Positions 8,420 through 17,915 of a DNA stretch of 50,700 nucleotides are shown piece after piece. The number at the start of each line of letters is the position of its first letter. Positions within the stretch are counted from its first letter, which is position 1. The notes beneath the pieces were generated by a model. It was not told the DNA's origin and did no database searches. It saw only the letters and a list, made by a program, of their open reading frames with translations. Where the stretch lies: contig JAPLDK010000069.1 in the NCBI GenBank assembly GCA_026391775.1, forward strand, positions 1-50,700. The letters run 5' to 3'. The translations under genes were made by a program, and so were the position numbers. Origin of the DNA: Bacteroidota bacterium (GTDB lineage Bacteria; Bacteroidota; Bacteroidia; Bacteroidales; FEN-979).

Positions 8420-8872
8420 TTATTCCTTGTTTTTTGAATCAATCAGGATAGTCACCGGCCCGCTGTTCACGAGAGCTACTTCCATCATTGCACCAAATAC
8501 CCCGGTTCTGACCTCTGTCCCGGTTTCCCCGGATAAGCAGCTGATGAACATCTCGTAAAGCGGCAACGCTTTCTCAGGCTTCGCTGCCAGTATATAGGAA
8601 GGGCGGTTGCCCTTTTTTGTAGAAGCATGCAGTGTAAACTGGCTTACCAGAAGAATTTCCCCTTTCACCTCCGTTATGGAAAGGTTCATGACACCATCAT
8701 TGTCGTCAAAAATCCTTAGTTTAGCTGTCTTTTGACACAGCCAGGTCACATCATCCTTAGTATCTTCATCTTCAATTCCAAGCAGGATAAGAAGTCCGTG
8801 CCCGATAACGGCACTGACCTTTCCTTCAATTTCCACAGAAGCTGACGATACCCGCTGAATTACAATCCGCAT
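8420..8872 (-). CDS. dtd: D-aminoacyl-tRNA deacylase
   Basis: Dtd removes D-amino acids (and glycine from tRNA-Ala) mischarged on tRNA. The signature SQFTL (in LLVSQFTLHAST) and the NSGPVT motif near the C-terminus (ALVNSGPVTILID) are both present, as is the typical N-terminus MRIVIQRVSSASVEIEGK. That N-terminus fixes the start at 8872 rather than the ATG three codons upstream. The resulting 150 residues is the family's normal length. A TAACTTTG box lies 6 nt upstream, so the transcript is probably close to leaderless. Confidence 0.95.
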   Translation of the reverse strand: MRIVIQRVSSASVEIEGKVSAVIGHGLLILLGIEDEDTKDDVTWLCQKTAKLRIFDDNDGVMNLSITEVKGEILLVSQFTLHASTKKGNRPSYILAAKPEKALPLYEMFISCLSGETGTEVRTGVFGAMMEVALVNSGPVTILIDSKNKE

Positions 8873-8878
8873 ACAATA

Positions 8879-8886
8879 CAAAGTTA
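8879..8886 (-). promoter_or_regulatory. -7 box for dtd
   Basis: TAACTTTG on the minus strand ending 6 nt before the dtd start at 8872. No good -33 element was found. Confidence 0.45.
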
Positions 8887-8918
8887 CCAGCTTTTTATTT
8901 CAATTCGCCCTGAAGTAT

Positions 8919-8926
8919 TAGCTTTG
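8919..8926 (+). promoter_or_regulatory. -7 box for pdxJ operon
   Basis: TAGCTTTG ending 14 nt before the pdxJ ATG. It is divergent from the dtd box and about 33 bp away from it. The -33 element is weak. Confidence 0.4.
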
Positions 8927-8940
8927 CAGAAATTCTTCTG

Positions 8941-9654
8941 ATGACTAAACTCAGTGTTAATATTAACAAAATAGCCACTTTGCGAAATGCCAGGGGAGGG
9001 AACCTGCCCGACCTGCTGAGGACGGCTTTGGATTGTGAACGTTTTGGGGCGGAAGGCATTACAGTACATCCCCGGCCCGATGAACGGCATGTCCGCTACC
9101 AGGATGTGCTTGAGCTTAAACCGGTCCTGAATACGGAGTTCAATATAGAAGGCTATCCCTCCGAAAAATTTATTGCTCTTGTAATGGATGTAAAACCGGC
9201 ACAGGTGACATTGGTCCCGGATCCGCCCGGGGTTCTTACTTCCAATGCGGGTTGGGATACAATCAAACATGAAAGTTTCCTTAAAGAGGTAATTGCAGGG
9301 TTTAAATCATGCGGTATCAGAACCTCAATATTCATTGAAACGGATGAGAAAATGATACGCAACGCCGCAAAAGCAGGGGCCGACAGGGTAGAGTTGTATA
9401 CGGAAGCTTATGCCTGTGATTATACTTTCAACCCGGAGAAAGCGGTTAAATTTTTTCGTGAGGCAGCAGTAATTGCCCATGATTCCGGTTTAGGATTGAA
9501 TGCCGGGCACGATCTTAATCTGGTAAATCTGAAGTATTTTCATCAGAATATACCTCACCTTCTTGAAGTCTCCATCGGGCATGCCCTGATATGCGATGCC
9601 TTATATTACGGCCTTGAAAATACTATCCAAATGTACCTTCGGCAGCTTAAATAA
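8941..9654 (+). CDS. pdxJ: Pyridoxine 5'-phosphate synthase PdxJ
   Basis: PdxJ condenses 1-deoxyxylulose 5-phosphate with 3-amino-2-oxopropyl phosphate to give pyridoxine 5'-phosphate in the DXP-dependent vitamin B6 pathway. The TIM-barrel hallmarks are visible: [17 protein letters not shown] at the N-terminus, [40 protein letters not shown] and GLNAGHDLN with EVSIGHALI. At 237 residues it is full length. It is first in an operon, with the dipeptidase gene starting 9 nt downstream. Confidence 0.96.
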   Translation: MTKLSVNINKIATLRNARGGNLPDLLRTALDCERFGAEGITVHPRPDERHVRYQDVLELKPVLNTEFNIEGYPSEKFIALVMDVKPAQVTLVPDPPGVLTSNAGWDTIKHESFLKEVIAGFKSCGIRTSIFIETDEKMIRNAAKAGADRVELYTEAYACDYTFNPEKAVKFFREAAVIAHDSGLGLNAGHDLNLVNLKYFHQNIPHLLEVSIGHALICDALYYGLENTIQMYLRQLK

Positions 9655-9663
9655 ATTCATCAG

Positions 9664-10878
9664 ATGATAAAGAACATTATCACCACGGCTTTTTGCACTT
9701 TCCTTGCATTTACAGGCATAAGCGGTAACAAAAGCGATGAGAAACTTGCAAAGAAAGCGGCTGAAATTCACCGTTCAGTATTCACAGTGGATTCCCATAC
9801 CGACACTCCCATGCGTTTGATGACGGGAGATTTCGATATAAACCAGAGGCACGATCCCCAGTCTTCCAAGGTTGACTTTCCACGTATGAAGGAAGGGGGC
9901 CTCGACGGAATTTTCTTCGCGGTATTTACTTCACAGGGAAAACGCAATCAGGAAGCATTTCTAAAAATAAAAAATGAAGCCCTTGAGATCACTGACACGA
10001 TTTATGCAGTGTTAAAAAGAAACCAGGCTGTGGCAGGCCTGGCCCTGAAACCTCAGGACGCATACAGTTTGAAAAAGGAGGGGAAAATTGCAGTTTTCAT
10101 CGGCATGGAAAACGGTTATCCGCTTGGACTTGACCTTTCAATGGTGGAAACATTTTTTAAAAGGGGTGTACGCTATATCACACTCTGTCATACGCGGAAC
10201 AATGATCTTTGCGATTCTTCAACAGACACCCTGTGTTTCGGAGGCCTCGGACCGTTTGGGAAAGAGGTAGTAAAAGAGATGAACAGGCTGGGCATGATGG
10301 TTGATGTTTCGCATATGTCGGACAAATCGTTTTATGATGTGCTTCATCTGTCGGGATCTCCTGTAATTGCTTCACATTCCTGTTCACGGGCGCTCTGCGA
10401 CAACCCGAGGAACCTTACTGATGAGATGCTGATGGCATTAGCGGCTAACGGGGGAGTTGTCCAGATGTGCATACTCAGCGCATATGTAAAAGCCGATCCG
10501 AACCCGGCCAGGGATTCAGCTCATGCAGCTTTGAGAAAGAAGTACCGCGATTTTGATGGTTTGACGAAGGACGAAATGAAAGCTGCAAGGAAAGACTGGC
10601 ATGCAATTGATGATCAATACCCGGGGAACCTTGCAACAGTAAGTGATGTGGTTGATCATATAGACCATATGGTGAAAGTTGCAGGCATTGATCATGTCGG
10701 GATCGGGACTGATTTCGATGGAGGAGGTGGTGTTAAGGGCTGCAATGATGTAAGCGGGATGGGTAGCATCACCCTTGAGCTTGTTAAGAGAGGGTATTCG
10801 AAGTCGCAGATCAGAAAGATCTGGGGAGGGAACCTGATGAGAGTGATGAAACAAAACCTTGACAATGCCGGCAAATAA
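9664..10878 (+). CDS. Secreted membrane dipeptidase (peptidase M19)
   Basis: Zinc dipeptidase of the renal dipeptidase family, 404 residues, exported by an N-terminal signal peptide (MIKNIITTAFCTFLAFTGIS). Metal ligands are apparent in VDSHTDTP (HxD), the bridging Glu in FIGMENGYP, the His in VDVSHMSD and the next His in VIASHSCSR, followed by DNPRNLTDE and GIGTDFDGGGG. The family cleaves L-L and L-D dipeptides in the periplasm. It lies between pdxJ and an adenosine-deaminase-like gene and overlaps the latter by 20 nt, so the three are one transcription unit. Confidence 0.93.
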   Translation: MIKNIITTAFCTFLAFTGISGNKSDEKLAKKAAEIHRSVFTVDSHTDTPMRLMTGDFDINQRHDPQSSKVDFPRMKEGGLDGIFFAVFTSQGKRNQEAFLKIKNEALEITDTIYAVLKRNQAVAGLALKPQDAYSLKKEGKIAVFIGMENGYPLGLDLSMVETFFKRGVRYITLCHTRNNDLCDSSTDTLCFGGLGPFGKEVVKEMNRLGMMVDVSHMSDKSFYDVLHLSGSPVIASHSCSRALCDNPRNLTDEMLMALAANGGVVQMCILSAYVKADPNPARDSAHAALRKKYRDFDGLTKDEMKAARKDWHAIDDQYPGNLATVSDVVDHIDHMVKVAGIDHVGIGTDFDGGGGVKGCNDVSGMGSITLELVKRGYSKSQIRKIWGGNLMRVMKQNLDNAGK

Positions 10879-11809
10879 AGTTTCATTTAAAACTGCTTTG
10901 CAGGACGGCGACCTGAAAGCCATCCGCAGTATTCCGAAATCGGACCTGCACAACCATTGTATGCTTGGAGGCAAAGCTTCTGTGATCAACAGGTTTTATG
11001 GAGAAAAGCTGAAGCCGTTCCGTGCCGATAAAATGGGGATTGAACCCTTGAATCGATGGATTGGCGAGGTTTACGCCCCATTCATGAAACGGCCCCATGC
11101 ATTTGAAAAAGCCGTGGAGGCTGCATTTTTACAGGCAAAACAGGACGGGATCAGGGTTCTTGAAATGAGCATGGACGGTTTTTTCGGGAGTTTGTTCAAT
11201 GTATCGCCCGAAAGGGCGGTGGGTTCACTGAAGCACTACCATACCCTGGTTGCGCCGGAAATTGATTTCAGGCCCGAACTGGGCTTTCCGAAGACATTAC
11301 CTTTGAGGACTATTCTCAAACATCTTGAGCCTTTCCTTGCTTTTAATTATTTCAGAAGTATTGATCTGTATGATGATGAGAACGGTCAGCCGCTTGAGAA
11401 TTTCCGTGAACTCTACCGTTTTGCCCGGAAGGAGGGCTTGAAGTTAAAGGCTCATGCGGGTGAATTCGGGGATGCCGGATCGGTGAAGAAAGCGGTTGAG
11501 ATCCTTGAACTGGAAGAAGTACAACATGGTATCGGGGCAGCAGATTCACCTGATGTGATGCACTGGCTTGCAGCTAATTCCATACGCCTGAATGTATGCC
11601 CCGAAAGCAACATCAAACTGAAACGGGTAAAGTCGTACAAGACGCATCCCATCAGGATACTCTTTGATCATGGTGTAAAAGTCACTGTAAACTCTGATGA
11701 TGCGCTGCTGTTCGGGGCAGGCGTTTCAGAACAATTCCTCAGGCTATACCGAAGCGGACTGTTTAGTGCCTCAGAGCTTGAAACCATCAGGCTTAACGGC
11801 TTATCCTGA
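10859..11809 (+). CDS. Adenosine-deaminase-family amidohydrolase
   Basis: A 316-residue cytosolic protein of the ADA/AMP deaminase branch of metal amidohydrolases. The motifs are in order: SDLHNH (HxH zinc ligands), LKAHAGEFGD (His and catalytic Glu), VQHGIGA, NVCPESNI, and VTVNSDDALLFG (Asp ligand pair). Two ATGs are possible, 10859 and 10865; both overlap the dipeptidase gene. The N-terminus and the substrate-pocket segments differ from classical ADA, so the substrate may be another 6-amino or amino-heterocycle nucleoside. It is the last gene of the pdxJ operon. Confidence 0.82.
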   Translation: MTMPANKVSFKTALQDGDLKAIRSIPKSDLHNHCMLGGKASVINRFYGEKLKPFRADKMGIEPLNRWIGEVYAPFMKRPHAFEKAVEAAFLQAKQDGIRVLEMSMDGFFGSLFNVSPERAVGSLKHYHTLVAPEIDFRPELGFPKTLPLRTILKHLEPFLAFNYFRSIDLYDDENGQPLENFRELYRFARKEGLKLKAHAGEFGDAGSVKKAVEILELEEVQHGIGAADSPDVMHWLAANSIRLNVCPESNIKLKRVKSYKTHPIRILFDHGVKVTVNSDDALLFGAGVSEQFLRLYRSGLFSASELETIRLNGLS

Positions 11810-11826
11810 AAACGATATCATTTGAT

Positions 11827-14800
11827 CTAGGTCTTGCGGGTCTTCCTCAGCTGCCCGAAATATTCAATGGTCTTCCGCAGGGTATTATGCTGAAGTGTCA
11901 GATAAAGCAGGAGCGACATCAGCCATAATGCCCCAATATTGAACCAGAACGTATCTATGGCCAGAGGGCCTATGAACTTCGCCGGAGCATAAAAATGTGC
12001 CCTGCCTGTCACGGACTCAGGGTCCATAAATACCGGGTCTTTTTTCCTGATGAGCCTGTCTTTTCCCTGGATGATCTTGTCGGTAGAGGCAGCGTTCAGC
12101 ACGAGGTCGGCGAGACTCTCATTATAATACTCCTGTTTCAGGGCATATGCTGCATCCTGCCCTTTTTCATTCACAAGTTTCTGGTAAATGGCATCATGCC
12201 GGGTATTGGCCTTGCTGAGACGGTACGAAAATATCACGCTCAGCGAATCCAGGTACGATCTGATCTTTGTACTTAACTGATCGGTAAGGCCGGCCGGTGT
12301 GAGGTTCTCAACCACCGGACCTGGCCTGAGACCTGCCTCTTTCTCCAGCCCTGTGATTTCGTTCCCGATGATAAGCAGGTTTTGCAGGGTCTTTTTTTGA
12401 TCTTTCCGTGTTATTATATTCATCCTTGATTCGTCAAGCAATTCCTGCAGGGCCGGGATGCGTAAGGCGGTTATGTATGAATACTTTGAACTTTCCTTGT
12501 CGGCCGCATAGAATTGTTTTTCGTATCTGTTATCCCGGAATTGTTCAACCGCCATTGCCTCAAAACTCCAGCGCGAGGCCATCATGTCCCCTACAAAAGG
12601 AACATAAATACGGGAACTGATCGTGGGGTTGAGGTTGTCGAAGGGGACTATAGTCCCGCTTAGAAGCAACTGAGGTACCAGGATGAACGGAATAATGATA
12701 TAAATGGCAACAATGGAATCAAGCCCTGATGAGATATTCAGTCCGGCCATATTGGCAAAACAGGAAGCGCTGAAAAGAATAAGCCAGTAAGCCAGGGTCA
12801 TGCCTTTGATGCCAAGTATCCAGTCCCCTATCAACACATACAACAGTGTCTGGATAGCAGAAAGGACGAACAGGAGTATGATCTTCGAATTAAGGTAACT
12901 GCTGCGGCTGAGGTGCAGGAAAGCTTCCCGTTTCAGGATCCTCCTGTCCCTGAAGATCTCTTCGGCGCTCACCATCATGCCAAGAAAAAGCGCCACAACC
13001 ACGCTCATAAACATATAGGCAACAAGGTTTTTGTTCCCCCCGAAGAAATATTTATCGCCGCTGTAATACCGTGTAAGAAACGCCAGGAGAGCTGCCAGGA
13101 AGGGGGCTTCAAATAAATTGATAACCAGGTACTGCCGGTTTGTAACCTTGGTAAGAAGGTTCCTTATAGCAAAGATGCTGAATTGTTTCCATCTCCCCGG
13201 CACTTTGAAAAAGTTCGAAGGCAGTTGTTGTTTTTGAGTGGAAAGCTTCAGCTTAGGCTGAATGGTTTTCCTGAAATGGCCGTACCATTCCTCCGGGCTG
13301 ACTTTACGGTTGACAGTGAGTTTCCCGTACTCACTTACGGTTTTGGCCTCGGTTATCTGGAGGATAAGTTCAGGGTTTACATACCCGCAGTTCTGGCACT
13401 CACTTTCGGTGGGATTGGCATGATTGCTGAGGGTTTTAAAGTAAGTCAGGGCGTCGATGGGGTTTCCGTAATATATGGGGTATCCACCTTTATCCATGAC
13501 CAGGAGGATGTCGAACAGTTTATAAATATCTGATGAGGGCTGATGGATATTCACCACCACAAGCCGGCCTTTCAGCGTTTGTTCCTTAAGCAGCAGCATT
13601 ACAAGTTCTGAGTCCATGGATGAAAGCCCGGAGGTGGGTTCGTCGACAAAAAGTACCGAGGGTTCACGGATCAGTTCCAGGGCTATGTTCAGCCTCTTAC
13701 GCTGTCCTCCGCTGATGAACTTGTTCATGGGGTCGCCCACCCTCAGGTCTTTGATACCGATGAGGCCGATATCTTTCAGCACTTTCAAAACGGCCTTCAT
13801 AAGCTGTTTCTTGCTGAAATCCCTGAAACAGAGTTTTGCGTTGAAATACAGGTTCTCAAAAACAGTCAGTTCCTCAACCAGCAGGTCATCCTGCGGAACA
13901 AAACCTATCACGCCTTCGAGCTTTTCATTGCCGGTTCCAAGTTTATATCCGTTGATCAGGATATCTCCATTGTTAAGGCAAAGGCTTCCGTTGAACACAT
14001 TCAGGAGTGTGGATTTACCAACACCGCTTCCGCCCATGATACCTATCAGTTCACCGGAACGGGCCGTAAAACTGAAAGGATGAATACCGTTGTTGCTGTT
14101 TTTGAATCGGTATTCGATCTCACTTGCTGTAAATTCTATCTGAATGGTTTCATCTCCGTGAAGGAATTTCGAAGCGATGTCGGAATAATAAACCGGAGCG
14201 ATCTTGAGGTTGTTCAGTATTGACCCGTTGGCCAGGAAAAACGAGCGGTATGGCTGGATATTATGGCCGTTGAGGTAGAGCGGGTCTTTCCCGAGGTAGC
14301 GGGCAAAAAAACGGCGTATGCTCGGGAAAAACAACACCATGATGCATCCATCCATATGCTCCCTGAAGATATGTTTTTCCTTGCTGCTTGTATGCTGACC
14401 GTCGATCAGGAGCAGGTCATGGGGAAGTATAATCCCTCCAAACGGGTCCAGGACAAAGTTGAGAGCGTTGTTGTATTCATTTCCGGGGATGTTGAATGCC
14501 GATTTAAGCAAAGCGGTATAACCGATCATTTGCCCGCTCTCCTTCAGGCCTTTTCCGGTTTCGTTTCTCGAAATCTCATCAATAAACTCGATAAATTTTA
14601 TAAAAATAATAAGCCTGTCGAGATAGGGGAGATCCCTTGAGATTTTATGACAGATCGCCGATATTTTATGAGAGAGATCAGCAGCAGGAGCATCAGGGGC
14701 CTCCTCCATTGGCTGATGAAAGGAAAGTAATTCGTCGAAAAGCTTTAAATATTCTTCAAGTTCCTGAGTGTTCAGTTGATCACGCAGGTAGGATTCCAGA

Positions 14801-14892
14801 ATAAGCCTGGAATTTTCAGAAGCCTGCTTCCTCGCTGTTGCTGCAACCGTAGCAAACAGCTGGACCAGGGCCATCAGAACAGGTTCGGTCAT
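11827..14892 (-). CDS. Large ABCG-like ABC exporter with N-terminal helical domain
   Basis: A 1021-residue single-chain half-transporter of the eye-pigment/ABCG type. Residues 1-160 are all-helical, possibly TerB-like. Residues 160-260 contain a second soluble domain. The ATPase follows with Walker A GGSGVGKST near residue 290, Q-loop FVPQDD, signature SGGQRKR near 392, Walker B VLFVDEPTSG near 415 and H-loop NIHQPSS. A CQNCGYVNPE motif follows at about 500. The membrane domain starts near 590 and has six or so helices with a long extracytoplasmic loop holding a coiled-coil-like stretch before the last helix. Its ATG overlaps the upstream lipoprotein stop (ATGA). Confidence 0.88.
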   Translation of the reverse strand: MTEPVLMALVQLFATVAATARKQASENSRLILESYLRDQLNTQELEEYLKLFDELLSFHQPMEEAPDAPAADLSHKISAICHKISRDLPYLDRLIIFIKFIEFIDEISRNETGKGLKESGQMIGYTALLKSAFNIPGNEYNNALNFVLDPFGGIILPHDLLLIDGQHTSSKEKHIFREHMDGCIMVLFFPSIRRFFARYLGKDPLYLNGHNIQPYRSFFLANGSILNNLKIAPVYYSDIASKFLHGDETIQIEFTASEIEYRFKNSNNGIHPFSFTARSGELIGIMGGSGVGKSTLLNVFNGSLCLNNGDILINGYKLGTGNEKLEGVIGFVPQDDLLVEELTVFENLYFNAKLCFRDFSKKQLMKAVLKVLKDIGLIGIKDLRVGDPMNKFISGGQRKRLNIALELIREPSVLFVDEPTSGLSSMDSELVMLLLKEQTLKGRLVVVNIHQPSSDIYKLFDILLVMDKGGYPIYYGNPIDALTYFKTLSNHANPTESECQNCGYVNPELILQITEAKTVSEYGKLTVNRKVSPEEWYGHFRKTIQPKLKLSTQKQQLPSNFFKVPGRWKQFSIFAIRNLLTKVTNRQYLVINLFEAPFLAALLAFLTRYYSGDKYFFGGNKNLVAYMFMSVVVALFLGMMVSAEEIFRDRRILKREAFLHLSRSSYLNSKIILLFVLSAIQTLLYVLIGDWILGIKGMTLAYWLILFSASCFANMAGLNISSGLDSIVAIYIIIPFILVPQLLLSGTIVPFDNLNPTISSRIYVPFVGDMMASRWSFEAMAVEQFRDNRYEKQFYAADKESSKYSYITALRIPALQELLDESRMNIITRKDQKKTLQNLLIIGNEITGLEKEAGLRPGPVVENLTPAGLTDQLSTKIRSYLDSLSVIFSYRLSKANTRHDAIYQKLVNEKGQDAAYALKQEYYNESLADLVLNAASTDKIIQGKDRLIRKKDPVFMDPESVTGRAHFYAPAKFIGPLAIDTFWFNIGALWLMSLLLYLTLQHNTLRKTIEYFGQLRKTRKT

Positions 14893-15737
14893 TTGATGAA
14901 GGAGTCTCTGACACTTTCTGTCAGATCACCGATCTCTGCTGCTTTCTGCTGGGGCAATTTCTTGTCTGCTTCCAATCCGTAATTGGTGTATATGGCTTTC
15001 AGTTTGCTTACCTCATCACCAATTGGTTTAAGTTCAGAGTCCATGTTATAGGCTGTGAGGAGGGTGATCAGTTTATCGAGATTATCTTTCTGCCTGAAAA
15101 TAACTGTTGAGATGGGTTTATTGTCGGCAGCAACCTGATTCAGTGAAGCGGCGAGATACAGGCCTTCGACAAAAGTGCCGGTAGCTACAAGAACCGCGAT
15201 CTGATTACGGTTGTTTTTGCTAAGGAAATCATTGGTCTTGTTAAAGATCTTTGTGACCATATTCACCAGGGAATCTTTATTATTATTGAATTTTTTAACC
15301 CTGTCGACAAGGCCCGGGTCGTAAACGCCGGCGATACCGAGATCGTTTGCAAGCTTGCCTGTGCATGCTATGAACTTATTGGTTTCGTCAACAAAATTGT
15401 ACGTTGCTGAATAGGCCAGGTCGGCACTGTAAATACCAAGGTTCAAAGCTTTTGCCTTCTCGGTTGAATATTTTGTGACATTGGCCGGGGAGTTAGTGAT
15501 TTTGAAAATGAATCCTGCCTTAGCCCTCTGAAGCATCAAGGTTACTTCAAAAGGAGTGGGGAACTGGTAAAGCAGATTCTTGTTTTCAGGTGAAAGGGTT
15601 ACATCTTTTTTAATTGTATCAGCAGCTGCCTGATTGGCCTGTTTATCCTGGTTGGCCGCGTTGTTACAGGAAGTCATAGCTAAAATTGCAGTGAATGCCA
15701 GGAAGAGGCCTGTTAAAATTGTTCTGAATGCTTTCAT
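14889..15737 (-). CDS. Lipoprotein coupled to the ABCG-like exporter
   Basis: This 282-residue protein has a lipoprotein signal peptide with lipobox AMTSC (residues about 20-24), followed by an Asn/Gln/Ala-rich linker. The body, from LLYQFPTPFEVTLML to LTESVRDSFIK, is mostly helical and belongs to no family I recognise. Its stop overlaps the ABC exporter start in an ATGA, and the two are the only genes of the unit. A cargo-binding or envelope-anchoring role for the exporter is the simplest guess. No consensus promoter is visible upstream; TAAATTCG about 25 nt away is a poor match. Confidence 0.75.
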   Translation of the reverse strand: MKAFRTILTGLFLAFTAILAMTSCNNAANQDKQANQAAADTIKKDVTLSPENKNLLYQFPTPFEVTLMLQRAKAGFIFKITNSPANVTKYSTEKAKALNLGIYSADLAYSATYNFVDETNKFIACTGKLANDLGIAGVYDPGLVDRVKKFNNNKDSLVNMVTKIFNKTNDFLSKNNRNQIAVLVATGTFVEGLYLAASLNQVAADNKPISTVIFRQKDNLDKLITLLTAYNMDSELKPIGDEVSKLKAIYTNYGLEADKKLPQQKAAEIGDLTESVRDSFIK

Positions 15738-15812
15738 ATCTATAAGGTTTCTGAATGGAATAGCGAATTTACAGGATTTTTTTTAATGTCATAGTCTTGT
15801 TAAAAAAAACAT

Positions 15813-16766
15813 TCACGGTCGATGGTCAATGATAATCTTATGGTTTAAGGGATTTTTTGCCGACTCGAAAGCCTTAAGAATGTCGTTGAATGCATATTCT
15901 CCCGAGATCAGTGGAGAAGGATCGACAAGTTTTCGTTCAAGCAGGTTGAGAGCAGGCTTAAACAATCCGCACCTTGACCCGAGTATGGTGAACTCATTGA
16001 TGACAATGCTGTTCAGGTCGGGTTTTGAAGGATCGGCAACCGTTGTTTTCAGGATCAGGGTCCCTCCGGGCCAGAGATGTTCAAGTGCAAGGCCAAAGCC
16101 TTCGGCATTCCCGGTACAATCGATACAAACTTCGGCTTTTTCTCCAGCCTGGAGTTCCGTTAATGATTTTGAATGGATGCCCAGGGTGGAAGCAAAGGCA
16201 GTCTTTTCCGGTATGGGATCAAACGTTGTATAATCAAAGCCCTGAAGCCTGACCACCATTGAGACCAGCAATCCAAGCTTGCCTGCACCGAAAATAAAAA
16301 CAGATTTCGATGGCTTCATATGCAGTTGTTCAAAGATCTCAACAGCTGCTGCAAGGGGTTCGGTGAATATAGCAATATGGCCCGGGACCGTATCAGGAAC
16401 TATATGGAGATTTTCGGCCGGAAGGGAAATGAATCCGGCAAAAACCCCCTGGTGGCCGGCAATACCGATAACGTTGCGTTTGGAGCAATGTGCGTGTCTT
16501 CCGCTTAGGCAAAGATAACAATGGCCGCAGGAACAGTTTATCTCACCCACCACGGTTTTCCCATACAAAGGATGAGAAACGGATGTAACCTTACCAACAA
16601 ATTCATGCCCCAATACACCCCTGAAACCCATATAGCCTTTTATGATCTCGAGATCTGTATTGCAGATTGCTGAATAGAGAATTTTAACCAGGACTTCGCC
16701 TGCGGCCGATACCGGTACCGGGATCTCTTTTAGTAAAAGTTCATTTTCGAAAAACAGGGCCTGCAT
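15813..16766 (-). CDS. Zinc-dependent alcohol dehydrogenase (MDR family)
   Basis: A medium-chain dehydrogenase of 317 residues from the ATG at 16766 (an in-frame TTG lies six bases upstream). The catalytic zinc site is seen in SAICNTDLEI (Cys) and GHEFVG (His/Glu). The structural zinc lobe is a four-Cys cluster, CSCGHCYLCLSGRHAHC. The NAD(P)-binding fold is marked by FIFGAGKLGLLVSMV. Members act on alcohols or polyols, and the substrate cannot be read from sequence. It stands alone and is divergent from the NMT1-like lipoprotein gene across 72 bp. Confidence 0.9.
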   Translation of the reverse strand: MQALFFENELLLKEIPVPVSAAGEVLVKILYSAICNTDLEIIKGYMGFRGVLGHEFVGKVTSVSHPLYGKTVVGEINCSCGHCYLCLSGRHAHCSKRNVIGIAGHQGVFAGFISLPAENLHIVPDTVPGHIAIFTEPLAAAVEIFEQLHMKPSKSVFIFGAGKLGLLVSMVVRLQGFDYTTFDPIPEKTAFASTLGIHSKSLTELQAGEKAEVCIDCTGNAEGFGLALEHLWPGGTLILKTTVADPSKPDLNSIVINEFTILGSRCGLFKPALNLLERKLVDPSPLISGEYAFNDILKAFESAKNPLNHKIIIDHRP

Positions 16767-16838
16767 GATCAATTAATAGATTTGGATAACGAAAATAGTT
16801 TAATTTTACATGTAAATAAAGCAAATTATCAAGGCTGT

Positions 16839-17906
16839 ATGCGTTTAAACTTACACCGGTACAGTTCCATTCTCCTTCTTCTGCTGATTCCCATATTTCT
16901 TATTCCGGCCTCCTGTAAGCGAAAAGGGGAAAGAGATAATGCTGTTTCTGCAGGTGCAGAACAGGAAAGAGTCCCTGAAGGCAATCTGAAAAAGATAACG
17001 GTTTATCCATACTGGGTCACAACCTGCCAGTTTGCAGGCTATTATGTAGGGAAAGAAATGGGCATATTCAGGAAACACGGGATCGACCTCAATATTCTCG
17101 AATACAAACCCTTTATCACGACGAATGACATTATAAAACAGAAGCAGGCCGATTTTGCAATATTATGGCTTGTCAATGCCATTCAATTGAGAAGCAGCGG
17201 AATAAATATCGTAAACATTGCCCAGTTTTCCACCCGCTCATCCCTGATGCTGCTTGCAAAAAAATCAAGTGGAATAAAGAAAATCGAAGACCTCAACGGA
17301 AAACGGGCGGGCATATGGGACGGTTATGAACTTCAGCCAAGGGCATTGTTCGCCAAATACAAGCTGAACACCCGGATCGTGTCCATAGGCAATACAAATA
17401 ACCTGTTTCTGCAGGGTGGTGTGGATGTAATCAATGCCAACTGGTTTGATGAGTATCACGCCATCATTAACAGTGGGTATAATGAAGATGAACTTGTCCC
17501 TTTCTTCTTTGCTGATTACGGGCTGAATTTTCTTGAGGACGGAGTATATTGCCTGGAAGAGAAACTAAAAGAGGATCCTGTGATCTGTGTTGAGTTTGTG
17601 AAAGCAAGCATTGAATCATGGGAATATGCCCTGAATCATCCCGACGAAAGCGTAGAGATCATCCTTAAATACCAAAGGCTTCAGAAAATGGCCGCCAACA
17701 GCTCCCATCAGCATTGGATGATCGATAGGTACAAGGACCTTTACCTCCCGGCAGGGAAAACCACTCTGAACATGAAATTGTCGGAAAAGGATTATATGTC
17801 GAATGCACGTATTTTACTTGATAGCAGGCAGATCACCCATATCCCTGACTTTAAAAGGTTTTTCATACCATATACAACCCTGCTTCATCCTTCAACAGAA
17901 AAGTAG
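16839..17906 (+). CDS. NMT1/THI5-like substrate-binding lipoprotein
   Basis: A periplasmic binding protein of 355 residues. From the ATG at 16839 it starts with a lipoprotein signal (LLLLLIPIFLIPASC, Cys at about 27). The fold begins ITVYPYWVTTCQFAGYYVGKEMGIFRKHGID, followed by DFAILWLVNAIQ and LNGKRAGIWDG, characteristic of the SsuA/THI5 family that binds pyrimidines, sulfonates or nitrate-like ligands. No ABC permease or ATPase is nearby. The next genes are a dCache histidine kinase 9 nt downstream and a receiver-phosphatase, so this protein may present a ligand to the kinase. An earlier in-frame TTG at 16782 would bury the signal peptide. Confidence 0.85.
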   Translation: MRLNLHRYSSILLLLLIPIFLIPASCKRKGERDNAVSAGAEQERVPEGNLKKITVYPYWVTTCQFAGYYVGKEMGIFRKHGIDLNILEYKPFITTNDIIKQKQADFAILWLVNAIQLRSSGINIVNIAQFSTRSSLMLLAKKSSGIKKIEDLNGKRAGIWDGYELQPRALFAKYKLNTRIVSIGNTNNLFLQGGVDVINANWFDEYHAIINSGYNEDELVPFFFADYGLNFLEDGVYCLEEKLKEDPVICVEFVKASIESWEYALNHPDESVEIILKYQRLQKMAANSSHQHWMIDRYKDLYLPAGKTTLNMKLSEKDYMSNARILLDSRQITHIPDFKRFFIPYTTLLHPSTEK

Positions 17907-17915
17907 CCTGAATCC

